Below are positions 34,356 through 45,726 of a DNA stretch of 64,000 bases, one piece after another (positions within the stretch are counted from its first letter, which is position 1; each line of letters starts with the position of its first letter). The notes under the pieces were generated by a model. The model had not been told where the DNA came from. It searched no databases and was given only the letters and a program-made list of their open reading frames with translations. Source of the stretch: Saccharum officinarum (lineage: Eukaryota > Streptophyta > Magnoliopsida > Poales > Poaceae). The position numbers and the translations under genes are program-made. The stretch is from contig CM036160.1 of NCBI GenBank assembly GCA_020631735.1, positions 110,109,860-110,173,859 of the forward strand. Direction: 5' to 3'.

Positions 34356-35233
34356 ATGGAGGAGCGCAAGGACGTCGGAATCCTCGCAATGGACATCTAC
34401 TTCCCTCCCACCTATGTCCAGTAGGTGAGACCCTCGTCCCCTGCTTTGATTCGCTGTGTTCCCCATCGTGCCGTCTCATGTGATGTGGTATTGCTCCATG
34501 TGTGAGACTCCGGGCACCCGACTACCGTTCCTGATTGTGCAGATGAGTAGCGACTACGCCGTGAGCGGTTTTATGCCGGTTTGCAGGTGAAATTTCGGGT
34601 TCAGAAGGTGCAAAATCGCATCAATTGGAAAAGTGTGAATTACCGCTGTTGTTTTCACATAGATTTTGTGGACCGCTAGCGGTGGAGAATTGTTCTGTTT
34701 TTATAAGAAATTTCAATCAACCTCAAGTTCGACCCATCTGCTACATTTGTTATGTCCAGGATTGAACTCGATGCGGCATTTTGCAGGGGATACAGCGGGT
34801 TGGTTTATGCATCATGGTTGTTAGTGCCTGATGCATTTAGTCATTGACTGTAGGAAGCGCTGGAGGCTCATGACAGTGCCAGCAAGGGGAAGTACACAAT
34901 TGGGCTTGGGCAGGATTTCTGCAGCGAGGTGGAAGACGTAGTTTCTATGAGGTATATTCATAACTATTAGTTCCCTTCTATCTTTGGAGTTAGACCTCCT
35001 AAACCAAAGAGTAGAAACTAGCAAGCATTTGTAGTTAAGATGGATGTTTTTCATGTAACGCTCTACTTGGTATGCAAATGTTCACGAATAGAAATTCTCT
35101 CAGCTTGACAGTTGTTGCATCCCTTTTGCAAAAGTACAACATTGATCCTATAATTGGATGCTTGGAGGTTGGTAGTGAGACAGTGATAGACAAAAGCAAG
35201 TCCATCAAAACATGGCTGATGCAAATTTTCGAG
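34356..35233 (+). pseudogene. HMG-CoA synthase gene fragment (exons 1-3)
   Basis: Exon 1, 34356-34424: MEERKDVGILAMDIYFPPTY then VQ and a TAG where the family has Gln. Exon 2, 34854-34951: [20 protein letters not shown] then [12 protein letters not shown], lacking three residues after GQD. Exon 3, 35104-35233: [15 protein letters not shown], then [20 protein letters not shown] and QIFE, one residue short. These are the N-terminal ~90 residues of plant 3-hydroxy-3-methylglutaryl-CoA synthase, the mevalonate-pathway enzyme that condenses acetyl-CoA with acetoacetyl-CoA. The active-site Cys region is absent and unrelated sequence follows at once. Introns are retained, so it is a DNA-level duplicate, not a retrocopy. 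The stop and deletions make it non-functional. Confidence 0.9.
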
Positions 35234-35985
35234 GCCCTGAGACACAGACTGTCAAATTACACACAAAAAAAAGGAGTGGAGGGGGGAAGCAATCCACCTA
35301 ATCCAAAGTTGCAATGTGCCAATGTGGCATTCCACCACTTTGCTTGCTCCACTTCAGTTTCGCCTAATAATCTGTCATGTCCACTTCAGTTAACTTTGGA
35401 TTTAATGTGACCCATAGCGTTAGCATGGGCAATGTACCAGTGTTCATAAAAAGTTTACTTATTCTAGATCAATATGGTGAAGATGGGATCATTTTTAATC
35501 ACAGATTTTTTTTAGAACTGACTAAAATTCCACCGGAGTGGTATGTAGATTCTGTGAGAATTGGGGATGTTTTTCCCTCCATTTCTCTTGGAATCTTTGT
35601 AATTCCCGCTTTCTGGTGGCTTAGAATAATGTGGTTGGACTTGATCTCGGCTTCATTGTGCATGTATTGTTCATTTCTTTTCCTTTTGCTGGTACTACAT
35701 TTATTTTCTCTCATCTGGTGTTTTGGTTGCATGCTTTCGTACTAGAGGATAGGGCTTAAAGAGACTACTTTGTGTACCTTTAGATGATATATTCTTAGTT
35801 AAAGACACCCTCATGTGACCATCCCAGGTCCTTCTCCAAGAGGGGCCACATAAGCACTCGCTGATCTCGCCTTTACAGCTACCCTTACTCGCCTAAATTT
35901 TAGAACTATGTGCCCCCATATCTTCTCACGCCTCGGCCTTCATTTCTAGTTATCTCACTATTATTGCTTTTATCAACCACATTGT
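35234..35985. other. Unassigned sequence after the synthase fragment
   Basis: A 122-codon plus-strand frame (35377-35745) has no recognised domain. Otherwise nothing. Confidence 0.3.
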
Positions 35986-36719
35986 TTTGCCTAATTTATA
36001 ACCATATTTTTGCTTAATTCTTAACACTATTTTTGCCTAGAACATAAACTTGTTTTGCCTAATTTATAACCATATTATTGCTTAATTCTTAACAACGATT
36101 TATAATGTTGTTCTAGTTTTTGTGCTTTTATGCATAGGACTTAGTTGAATCATGATTTTTTGTGGGATAGGTTTTTTGAATTAAATTGTTTTAACAGGGC
36201 TAGTTTTCTAGAGCTAGTTGTTTCCTTCTACGGCGACATCACGCACAAATCCTCGTTGATGCCGCTGGCACACGCTTCTCGCCCCCATCGAGCCCATGGC
36301 CCAGGTCTGGTCCGCTCTCCTCCCTCCCAAGTCCCATTGCCGCCATGCGCGCCTTCCTCTAGTTCATGTCCTCTGCCCAGTTGGTTGCGTGCCTGGTGCT
36401 GCATGTGTGGTTTATGCATCCTATTTTTGATCATCGGTAGGGATTACTATGGCATGCAAGTTGATTTTCGGCTCAGCTGTGTGCGTCTGTGGCGGAGTGA
36501 TTGGAGTTGATCTGATTTGTTGTCTCTCCGTTGTATATTTTGGTTTTTCGGCTGTGTTGTGGAGAGATCTGTCAGTGTTCTTTAGGATTTGTTTGCTTCA
36601 CTAGATGGTTTCCTTTCATCCCCTGAAAGACGAATTGCAGAACAAGTTCTTTTCTCTGATGCATTTCGGTTTTGTTTTGTGCTCATTTTCAGTTCAGTTT
36701 CAGTGTTATTTTTCTCATT

Positions 36720-36900
36720 GTGGGCTACCTGATGTTGTGATCTAGCTGATGTTGTGATCTACCTGATATGAATGCTACCTGATACCTGAATGCTACTACT
36801 TATTGCATTGATGTGTCTTAGTTTCAGTTAAATTCTAGTTATCTGATACCTGAATGATACTACCTTATACTTGATACCTGAATGCTACCTGATGTACTGT
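36720..36900. repeat. Interspersed GATACCTGAATGCTAC repeats
   Basis: At least six variants of CTACCTGAT / ATACCTGAATGCTAC within 180 bp. Confidence 0.6.
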
Positions 36901-37509
36901 TAAGTTTCAATTCATTTCACATGAATGTTTCTATGTGAACATGTGAGAGTTATCTGAATGCCTACAGTCATTCCACTGCTGTTTTTCCATGAACTGAATG
37001 CTAGTGCGTGTGAGTGTCAATAATCAGCATTTTTAGAGCAACTAAATGTGCATGTGCATTGATTACTTACTGAACTTCATTGGGAATAAGCAACTAAATG
37101 TACTCTGACCAGGCAATATTGTGGCAAGATGAAGGCAAAATAATTCAAAATATTTGGCAATTTTTACATCTTTCTTTCTCTAATCTCTCTTTGTTTTTTC
37201 TGTTCTTAGATTGTAGGTTAGTTTCGCTTCTATGTTTTTCCCACATATTTCCTATGAGTTAGTCCCTCTTCTCTGCTTTTCCCACAGATTTTCTGTGGTT
37301 ATGTATCCGTCTGGGCAACAAACTTAGAACTAAACATATTTTGGTTGATCAGCCTATCTTCCCTGGTGAAAGTGTGTGTGGATCAGCTTGTTAAGATAAT
37401 AGAAGTACTTGGTTGTTCTACGGACTGCACTATATTAGTTCTAAAGAAATGTGCTGACTAGAGTTTTTCTATTTTTCATGTATTGAATGGATTTGCTTTT
37501 TGTTGACAG

Positions 37510-37605
37510 GTTCTTGGTACTCCAACACGCGAGGAAATCCAATGTATGAATCGAAACTACATCGTGTTTGGATTTTCTCAGATCAAAGCTCAGCCATGGC
37601 ACAAG
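37510..37605 (+). pseudogene. GSK3/SHAGGY-like kinase exon fragment
   Basis: One exon between a TTGACAG acceptor and a GTATGT donor encodes [32 protein letters not shown]. This is the conserved kinase-domain block [16 protein letters not shown]...FPQIKAHPWHK of plant GSK3-like kinases, with several unusual substitutions (N-R-N, F-G-F-S). Two more spliceable segments follow (about 37695-37779 and 37938-37975), but they are not the next kinase exons. An isolated internal exon cannot encode a kinase. Confidence 0.85.
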
Positions 37606-38560
37606 GTATGTGAAATTTATTTATCATATTACACTCACCCTGCATTGCATTGCATTTTTGTCTGAAACTTGGGCATTCTGTTGCCTGTCCCTGCAGTTCA
37701 CGATCGTCCTGCTGCTGAGGCACCTGGTCACTGTGGTGACGGTCGGAGCGGCCAACCAGTTCGCCTTCAGCCTCCTCACAGTGAGTAGTCCTACTCCACC
37801 TGAATGAATGAATGCTTCTTCGATTTGCACGGAAATCTGAATTTGTTCCTTGGCTTGGAATGGAAGCTATAATTGCTGCGGGCGAGCGGGATCTTGCTTG
37901 CGTATCTATGTTGTCATGAGGCTCATCTCTGTGATCCAGCAGGGACAGAGGCAGTACCACCTGCAGCTGCTCCAGGTTAGTCCATCGATTGCCACTTCTG
38001 AATAAATATCGTTGGGGGCTGTTCTGCCGGAGGGAAGCAGTGGTCAGGAACAGGAGCAACAGCAACAACATGTCATCCTAGTTCGCTGAGGAACAAGGCA
38101 TTCATCTAGTGAACATGAATGCATATATTTCTACAGCTTTCTGATCACGTATTGATGGTCCTTGTTTATGATTAGGCAATAATCTTCTATGAATTAGGCA
38201 ATAATATGATTTAATATGGGCAATAATATGATTTAATATAGGAAATAATCTTCTATGAATTAGGCAAAGTACTATCTCAATTAGGCAAAACCACTATCTT
38301 AATCATTTGCCTTGCTTGTCTCAGAATTTCTGTTTATGTACTACTATGTAGAGAGTATCAAGCATGTTAACCTATAAACTATTGCAGGACTTGTTTGTGG
38401 GGTATTGCAATCCTTTGGACTGTTATAAACCAGTCAAGTGCAATTCAGAGTTTAAATCCCTGCATGCAGAATACTAAGTATAAATGTGTACTACTATATT
38501 ATGCCGGTAGACAACTTAGTCAAACACATTAGGCAATAATATTGTATTGAATTAGGCAAA

Positions 38561-39576
38561 AAAAACCCACAAGATTATGCAATTTTGTTCAATGCATGGT
38601 ATGTTGTGCCTCTTGTTTCAATGCATTTACATACATCAACTTTCAATGCTTATATATACTATATGCCATCTGATTGCTGCAACTCTAAATCTTTTTTAAT
38701 TGCAGGTTTAATGGCCTCAAGCATCAAAATGAGATCAAATGAACAAAGAGAACCATGTGTAGCATCGAGCGGGATGCATGGTGCAGGAGGATGTAGATAT
38801 GTTAACAAAACAAGAAGGTTTAGTGTAGCGTATATCAATAGGAGTAGTGCGTACATCATATATGCATATTAACTAATAAGAACAACATATGGTAGTAATA
38901 ACAACAGATGTTTAGTAAGAGCATAAGCTGAATTGCTTATCAGGTGATGAAAAATAATATTACTAGTAAGAACAAATCTGCTCGGTTCTTTTTCTAATCA
39001 TTGTGTGTAATTTCTGGCAAGATGAAATTTTGTGCAATTAGCTTCTGTATTTGTGTGTTTTGCTCTAATGCTGATGATATTTTTGTAACGATGTGTTTCT
39101 GCTTGTCACTTCGTGTCTAATGATGTATTTTTTTCTACCTGTTAGTGTTCTACAATGCTTCATGATATCTACTTTTTCATCTCTATGTTCTAAGATACCT
39201 GAGATGCTATACAAAACATCTCAAGATGCTTAAAATGATATGTGATGAACAACTTGTTATTTGATTTTTGGCTTGCTTGGGTGAACGCATCGAATTTGAA
39301 ATATTTGGGATGTGGGCTAATTAAATGCTCGTCAAATCTATGAGCAGCAAGCCAGCTAGGGGAAGCGGAAAGGGACATGGGAGAAAAAATGAATGCAGAA
39401 GCAAATTTGTCAAAATGGGAATGGTTACTAACTGCTTCAAAATTCTTTCCGTAAATGGAGTGTGCGTGCCAAAAGCTAATAGCATGGCCGGCCGTGCGTT
39501 AGCTGCGTCCTTATCTATGTATGTGTATATATATGTGTGTGTGTGTGAAATATAATATAAACCTGGTTTTTCTGTA
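38561..39576. other. AT-rich interval, no gene seen
   Basis: Short frames only. There is a (TG)n tract near 39530-39548. Confidence 0.4.
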
Positions 39577-39700
39577 AGGGCCCTTGCTTTGGAACACGGT
39601 TTTTTTCCCCTGTTTCTATGTTTTCTCTATGAAAAGTGAAATGATTTCTATAAAATTTCTATATAATTTCTGTAAAATTTCTGCATTCCAAAGGGGCTAA
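39577..39700. mobile_element. MITE-like inverted repeat
   Basis: Left GGGCCCTTGCTTTGGAA is inverted as TTCCAAAGGGGCT on the right, with ATTTCTATA-rich arms between. It is about 120 bp, resembling hAT-type grass MITEs. The target duplication is unclear. Confidence 0.5.
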
Positions 39701-40286
39701 AAAAACTAGACAAGTTTGGTGCGGAGGGAGGATGCATTCTAAAGTTTGGTTGACTTGATCGTGCTGGCCTGTGCAACAATGCAGCTTAGAAAATACCACA
39801 CAGGCCCGGATGGCCATATATATGTAATATGTTACATTAGATTAAAAAATTTCGAATGTTATTTATGGGTACTCTTATTGATTGAGCTCTGAATTAGTTG
39901 TGCAGAACAAAAAAAGATCGCGTTCAGGAATTTCCCATTGTTTTTTTTTTCGAGAATCAAACTGAATATATATATGGGTCCTATGCAGGTACTGAACCAA
40001 ATAACACGGTAGTCTGAAGCAAGCCCACTTGGCCTATGGAGCCCTATAAGTAATAGAATCTGAAATTAGGGAAATGAAAGCCAATTCAACACCATCGTCA
40101 TCAATATATGTCAGCTGCTCCAATCATACAATGTTAACTGCAATACACGGTCACATGGTTGCATGGCTAAAATCCCATAAATATTTGACCAAATTGAGTC
40201 AATATACTGCATGTTTTAGAAGGAGTGTGTGTGATATTTTTTAACCGTTATTTCCTTTTGAACTAAGGCACGAGATAATGTTAACT

Positions 40287-43032
40287 GAGATGAGAGGTCC
40301 AGCAAATGGTTTTGCAAGTTCAAGGACTCGAAACTGAGCCAGCCTGCCTGCGGGTTGCCTCCAACCCTAGCCCTGAAGGGCCCCAGCCCACCGCCACTGC
40401 CGGCAGCACCGGCGCCCGCCCCTCCCTCTTCCGTCTCCCCCTCCCCTCCCCCTCCCACTCCTCTTTCCCCACCGCGACCAAATCTGGATACGCCGGCCGC
40501 CTCACCCCTAAGCCCAACCTTGACGGGCTTCCCCACCACGCCGCCACCGCCAGCAGCATCTCCAACGCCAGCGTCCGTGCAACCCCCAGCCGCCTCCCCT
40601 TCACCTACCCATCCTCCTCTGCTCCATGCTGGGATGGCCGCCCTTGCCGCGACTCCCCGTCGAGGCCGCCGCCGCCGCTGGCCGCTGTGCCCGAAATGGC
40701 GGCCAGCTCCACCTCCCCTCCCCTCCTTCCTTCACCCTAGCGTGACCCTCCCCCTTCGCGGCGCTGTCCGGACGACGGAGCCTAGGGATGGGCCGTCGCC
40801 ATGCCGCGCCGACCGCGCTCCGCTGGACCTAGGGTTGACGTGCGGAACGCCTCCGCCGAGCACCATGCAGTCGACGATGCACGCCGGCGAAGGGAGCGCC
40901 TGCGTCAGAACTCCGACTGTCGTCGATATGCTCACATCCATGTAGCTCGGGTCCAAGGCTGGTCCTTTTGGACCTGTGGGCACTCCGGAGGTCGCCGCGG
41001 CGCCCGCGGCCAGCTCACTCTCGCCGGCCGCGGCCCCGTTCTACCCAAGCGGCTCACCGAGAGGGCGTTCTAAGCGCAGTCAGTGGGCGGATGATGCCGG
41101 TAGCGAGGAATCCAACGATGAGTAGCTTGTAGGCTCCTACCTTGATGCTGTTCAGCGGCCGGCGAAACCCCAGCCTCCCTCACCGTGGGCTCGGGATGCT
41201 GCGGAGCGGACGGGGACCTTGATGTCGTTCGTCACCCAGCAAAGCCGGTACTTGCGCCTACTCACTCAATCGTGGTTCTGGGTCGTGCCGACGTGGAAGT
41301 GGGACGACAAGGGCCTAGGCGGAGGCGGACAAATCATGACTGGCCATGCCCCCAGCTGGTGCACGGCATGCCTGCTCGGCTTGTGGATGGTCGCGTCCCC
41401 GCCCACCAACGCCTCGGACATTGTGGATGGGCCTCCACTCCCAACCCCACTGGAGGTTCGCGCTGCGGCGCCCGCCAGGGCATCTCCGCTTTGGATGCCG
41501 ACGGCTGGCGTGAGGTCCTGTCATAGGGGTCATCATGTGTCGCCGGCGGGGCACGCCCTGCCCACACTGCATCGGCGAACCAATAGTCCCCTACCCGTTA
41601 CCCGGCGGACCTACACGGGAAGTGCTTCAATTGTCTCTCCACCGCGCACAGGGTGGCAACCTGCAAGCTGCCTCCACGCTGCCTCCGATGCAAGGGGTCC
41701 GGACACCTCACGCAGGATTGTAAGCGACGGCGGATGGTGCCTCCTTTCAGCTCCGGCACATCTGGTGCCATGGAAGACCGGCCACAACGACCTATCCAGG
41801 AGCGTACCTCAAGCACCCAGCCGCGTACTCAGGGCGACACACCGAGCTCAGCTGGAGCTGTGTCGGGTGCGGCTGCAGTTGTGCCAGGTGCGGCTACGCG
41901 CGGTGGCAATGGGTGCAGACATCAGAGACGTCGGCGACGACTGAAGGGGGGCGACACCGCTGCAGCAACATGTGTCGCCATCGACAGTCACGGGCGGTCG
42001 GCAGGGGCTGCCCAGACGGCACTGGACTTCGCCTCGGTTGCTGCTGGAGCTCAGGCAGGGCACAGTGAGTGGACCAACAAGACGGGCATCGTCGAGCCTG
42101 ACCCGTTGACCCTGACGCTGTACCCAGACGCCACGCACGATCGCGACATCATGGAGGACCTGATGGTTGAGGAGTTTGCAGCCTCGCTCGTTGGTAGTCG
42201 GATCGGCATGTGGCCTTCCCTTGAGTGTCCGTCGTCACCTTCGGCGCCCACCCAGCTGCAAGATGAGGCCCAGTTGGCGGCGGCCCCCTAGTTGGAGGAT
42301 GAGGACCCCGCGGTGGTCTCCTATGAGCGGACGCCTCCCCCACGCCCCATTCAGTGGCGGTGGACTTGCCGAAGACACACGGAGCTCAGCCACCCGCCAG
42401 CCTTCGGACCAGTCCACCTCACGGTGGATGCTAGCCCTCCTAGTTCACCACCGGTGGATACGGCTATGGACAACGACAACTACGCCAAACGCCACCTCGA
42501 CAGCTTCATCAACGAAGTGACGCGTAAGTAGGATCCTCCGCTGATTCGTGAGTCTCCCAAGCAGCCTCTTGCTAAGCTGGTGCTGCCATGGTGGAGCAGG
42601 CGGTTGCCGGCTCAGAGTCTCTCCCAAGTACCAGCTTCCAAGCGAGGTGAGGTGTTGATCATGCAGCGTATGGGCTACATCAAGGGCTCATCAGCGCCAT
42701 CCGCGTCGAAGCTGGAGGCCTTTGACAAGCTCTTCGATGGCAACTTGACTGCGTCCAACGCCGAGGCTCTGGATGCGCTCTTCCCGGCCGTTGAAAAGGG
42801 CTCGTCCTGGCAGTCGCGAAGACGCAAGGCCACCTTCTAGGTCGCAAGCTGCGTCGATATTGGTTGTTTCCTTTTATATAATATCCAAACAAGAGGTCTT
42901 TTGCTAGGATGGTCCAGCTTCAGCTGTGTTAGGTCGACATCCTTCGGCGCTCGATAGAAGCGCGTTGTATGTTTATTTAAACTCTTCCACTTCATGCAAT
43001 GATACGCAAATCTTTTGCGTATTCAAGAAAAA
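40287..43032 (+). mobile_element. LINE-type retroelement containing only ORF1
   Basis: Flanked by a perfect 9-bp duplication, ATGTTAACT (40278-40286 and 43033-43041), and ending in GTATTCAAGAAAAAA, a plant L1-style 3' tail. The body carries an ORF1 remnant but no endonuclease or reverse transcriptase, so ORF2 has been lost or the element is an ORF1-only derivative mobilised in trans. Confidence 0.8.
40355..42840 (+). pseudogene. LINE ORF1 remnant with double CCHC zinc knuckle
   Basis: The N-terminal part is a Pro-rich low-complexity segment (40355-40945). At about 41607-41725 are two knuckles in one frame, KCFNCLSTAHRVATC and CLRCKGSGHLTQDC. The C-terminal part (42292-42840) reads RRLPAQSLSQVPASKRGEVL, IMQRMGYIKG and LEAFDKLFDGNLT, the block that closes ORF1 of grass L1 elements. 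ORF1 proteins bind element RNA. Several frame changes and stops (e.g. TAG at 42289 and 42529) break the reading frame. Confidence 0.72.
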
Positions 43033-43113
43033 ATGTTAACTTAATCTAATAAAGTAGGAAAATACAGGTAGGTAGCCTCATAAAGATAAAAAGAAAACAG
43101 GAACAAAAGGCGG

Positions 43114-43230
43114 TAAAAACAACAACAACGCTAGCTAGGAAAACACAAAATTGCTGCAGAAAACAAATATAAAAACAACAACAACAACGCTAGCTAGGAA
43201 AACACAAAATTGCTGCAGAAAACAAATATA
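43114..43230. repeat. Two-copy ~58-bp tandem repeat
   Basis: AACAACAACGCTAGCTAGG...GCTGCAGAAAACAAATAT is present twice in succession, differing by one extra ACA. Confidence 0.85.
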
Positions 43231-43747
43231 ATTACTCACAGATAAAATTTTATGATATCACTCCACACAAGATCAACTAACACATGAGTCATGACTCCAA
43301 GTGATTAAAATGTCTTCTGCCATCAACTGTCAATGGTTTTTCATTTTCCTTTGAGATCCAAATCAGAGTTCAGAGAGCTTATCTACAAATGCGTAGTCTT
43401 AGTTTGGGCAAACATTGTTAACTTGTTATTGATAGGTTGCATATTTTTTTTTATGTTGCTGCGTGGGGTGCTGCCCACTGCGTCGTCTTTCATTTAATAG
43501 AGAATACTTACAAGAAATTAAAAAGAAAAGAGGAGGCAACAGAAGAAGACCATGTCAATACATCGGAAGATATTTCCTGGTAGATTCAAGAAATTACACT
43601 GCTCGTTTTTGCATTTGCATTTCACAAAATAAAGTACAAGTTCCGCTATATAAATAAGAGGCCAATAATGCTCTTGCCTGCGTAGAAGGAGCAGTTTGTG
43701 GAGGGAGGGAGAGTAGACTTTATATTTCCATAAGAAACACAAACAAT
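43231..43747. other. Intergenic, nothing recognised
   Basis: AT-rich with short frames only. Confidence 0.4.
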
Positions 43748-45517
43748 CACTACTGGAGCCGGCGGCTTTGCCGAGGGCCCCAGGCTCTCGGCAAAGCCTC
43801 TCAGACCCTCAGCAAAAATCCGATCGGCAAAGCCTCTCAGACTCTCGGCAATTGTTTTGCCGAGCGCAGCTCTCGGCAAAGCTGCCTCGGCAAAAATCCG
43901 ATCGGCAAAGCCTTCTTTGCCGAGAGTCGTTTATCGGGCTCTCGGCAAAGAAAAGGCGCCGTTAACGGGCCCGCCTTCTTTGCCGAGAGCCTATTTGGCT
44001 GGCTTTCGGCAAAGAGTTTTCTTTTTTTTGGAAAAACTCTTTGCCGAGAGCCAGTCTGACCAGGCTCTCAGCAAACATTTTCCTTTTTTTAAAAAAAATC
44101 TCTGCCGAGAGTCTTGCTGTCCTGGCTCTCGGTAAAATATTTTCTTTTTTTAAAAAAAAACTCTTTGCCGAGAGCAAGTATGGCCAGGCTCTCGGCAAAG
44201 CCTATCCTTTGCCGAGTGCAACGGTCATTGCGCTCGGCAAAGCTGGAACATGGGTATTTTTCAGCCTTGTTTCCCAGCTTTGTCTTTTTTTATTTTCTTT
44301 GCCGAGAGCCCCCAAGGCCAGGCTCTCGGCAAAGAGGCTCTTTGCCGAGAGCTTTAGGAGGCTCTCGACAAAATATATATATATTTTTTGGATTTTTGCT
44401 CCTAATTTTTTCCTACAGCCTTGATATAGTACTAGGTAGCCATGTTTGAAATTTGGTGTATTTCTATATTTCGCGTATTTTCTTTATTTTCTTTATTTTT
44501 TCCGCAAGACGCACATTTGAACTGCAGGTGCATGAAATAATGAATCTCAGCGATTCAAAAAATGATATTTATTCTTCCGAGAGTATTTCAACACCGTATC
44601 TAGGGACAGACGCGAAAACTCGACCATCTCGTGCACGAGACATGGCGACCAAGTTGTGTAGGATTTGATTTAAAAATATATAAAATGCGAACGGAGTCGG
44701 AAAATCATGAAAATAGATGGGAGATCTTGACAGGATACGTAGAGTTTATGGAAATAATTTGGAATGTTTTGAGTAAGTTGTGACACAAGATGGTTGAAAC
44801 CCTGAGATCTCCGCATGTGATATCTTGTTATCACATGTGGAGATATCAGGGTTTCAACCATCTTGCGGCACAACTTGCTTCAAACATTTTAAAAAAATTT
44901 ATAGCCTCTACATGCGATGTCAAGGCCTCCCATCCATTTTCATGATTTTCCGACTCCGTTTGCATTTTATATATTTTTAAATCGAATATCACGCAACTTG
45001 GTCGTCATGTCGCGTGCACGAGATGGTGGAGTTTCCGCGTATGTCCTTGGATACGGCGTCGAAATACCCTCGGAAGAATGAATATCATTTATTGAATCTC
45101 TGAGATTCATTATTTCATGCACCTGCAGTTCAAATGTGCGTCTTGTGCAAAAAATCAAAAAAATGAAAAAAATACACGAAATATAGCAAGAGAGATGGAA
45201 AACACACCAAATTTCAAATCTTGGCTTCTAGTACTGTATCAAGGCTGCACAAAAAATTTGGGACCAAAAATCCAAAAAAAAAAAGTTTGCCGAGAGCCTT
45301 GGCTGAGGCTCTCGGCAAAGAAAAATATTTTGCCGAGAGCCTAACAGCAGGCTCTCGGCAAAGATGACGGCGTAAGTGGGCCGTTTGTGGGGTTGAGGCT
45401 TTGCCGATGTTCTGTTTGTACCGAGAGTCAAGCTCTCCAATCTTTGCCAAGCGCAGAGCCCGATATTTGACTCTCGACAAAAAGGTACTCTCAGCAAAGC
45501 TTCTGTGTCCGGTAGTG
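43748..45517. mobile_element. Non-autonomous CACTA element with a giant internal hairpin
   Basis: Starts CACTACTGGAGCC and ends TGTCCGGTAGTG, with target duplication AAT on both sides. Subterminal arrays of TTTGCCGAGAGC / GCTCTCGGCAAAG (43770-44375 and 45285-45500) differ from those of the large CACTA (GAGAGC instead of GAGGGC). There is no coding capacity. It sits about 210 bp upstream of the second DC1 gene's ATG. Confidence 0.9.
44416..45246. repeat. Long inverted repeat (~400-bp arms) inside the CACTA element
   Basis: The sequence from TTGATATAGTACTAG (about 44421) to CGCATGTGATATC pairs with its inverse up to AGTACTGTATCAAGG (about 45246). The centre is at about 44825, with almost no loop. 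Transcription across it would give a ~400-bp imperfect double-stranded RNA. Confidence 0.88.
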
Positions 45518-45726
45518 AATAACAAATGAATATATATTTTCGTCGAAATACACAAATGGGCCCCATAGTGCGCGTTAGCCGCGTCTGCGATTGAACGTAA
45601 CTAGTGCAGTAGTATAATTATAGCTCCTGCGATCCGGTGGGCGGTGGCAATGGCATTCCAGAGCTCCAGAAACTCCATTTCCAGCAGGTCCCCTTGCTGT
45701 TTCTCCAAAGCACCACACCAGCATCC

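Larger units (their letters stand above)
35986..38560. repeat. Segment bounded by inverted AT-rich subterminal repeats (putative capture element)
   Basis: Left side: GCCTAATTTATAACCATAT followed by TTGCTTAATTCTTAACA, twice (35990-36095). Right side: the inverse orientation, GAATTAGGCAATAATATG-type units (38165-38290, 38525-38560). Between them are GATACCTGAATGCTAC repeats (36720-36900) and displaced exons (37510-37975). Exact termini and target duplication were not found. Confidence 0.4.

Noticed and set aside
33807..34466. Minus-strand and plus-strand frames upstream of the synthase fragment
   Set aside because: GC-rich leader of the HMG-CoA synthase fragment; no conserved protein.
37583..38071. 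162-codon minus-strand frame
   Set aside because: Antisense to the GSK3 exon and neighbours, no recognised domain; splice sites support the plus strand.
43768..44449. Frames rich in LPRA / LSAK repeats
   Set aside because: Same cause, in the non-autonomous CACTA element.
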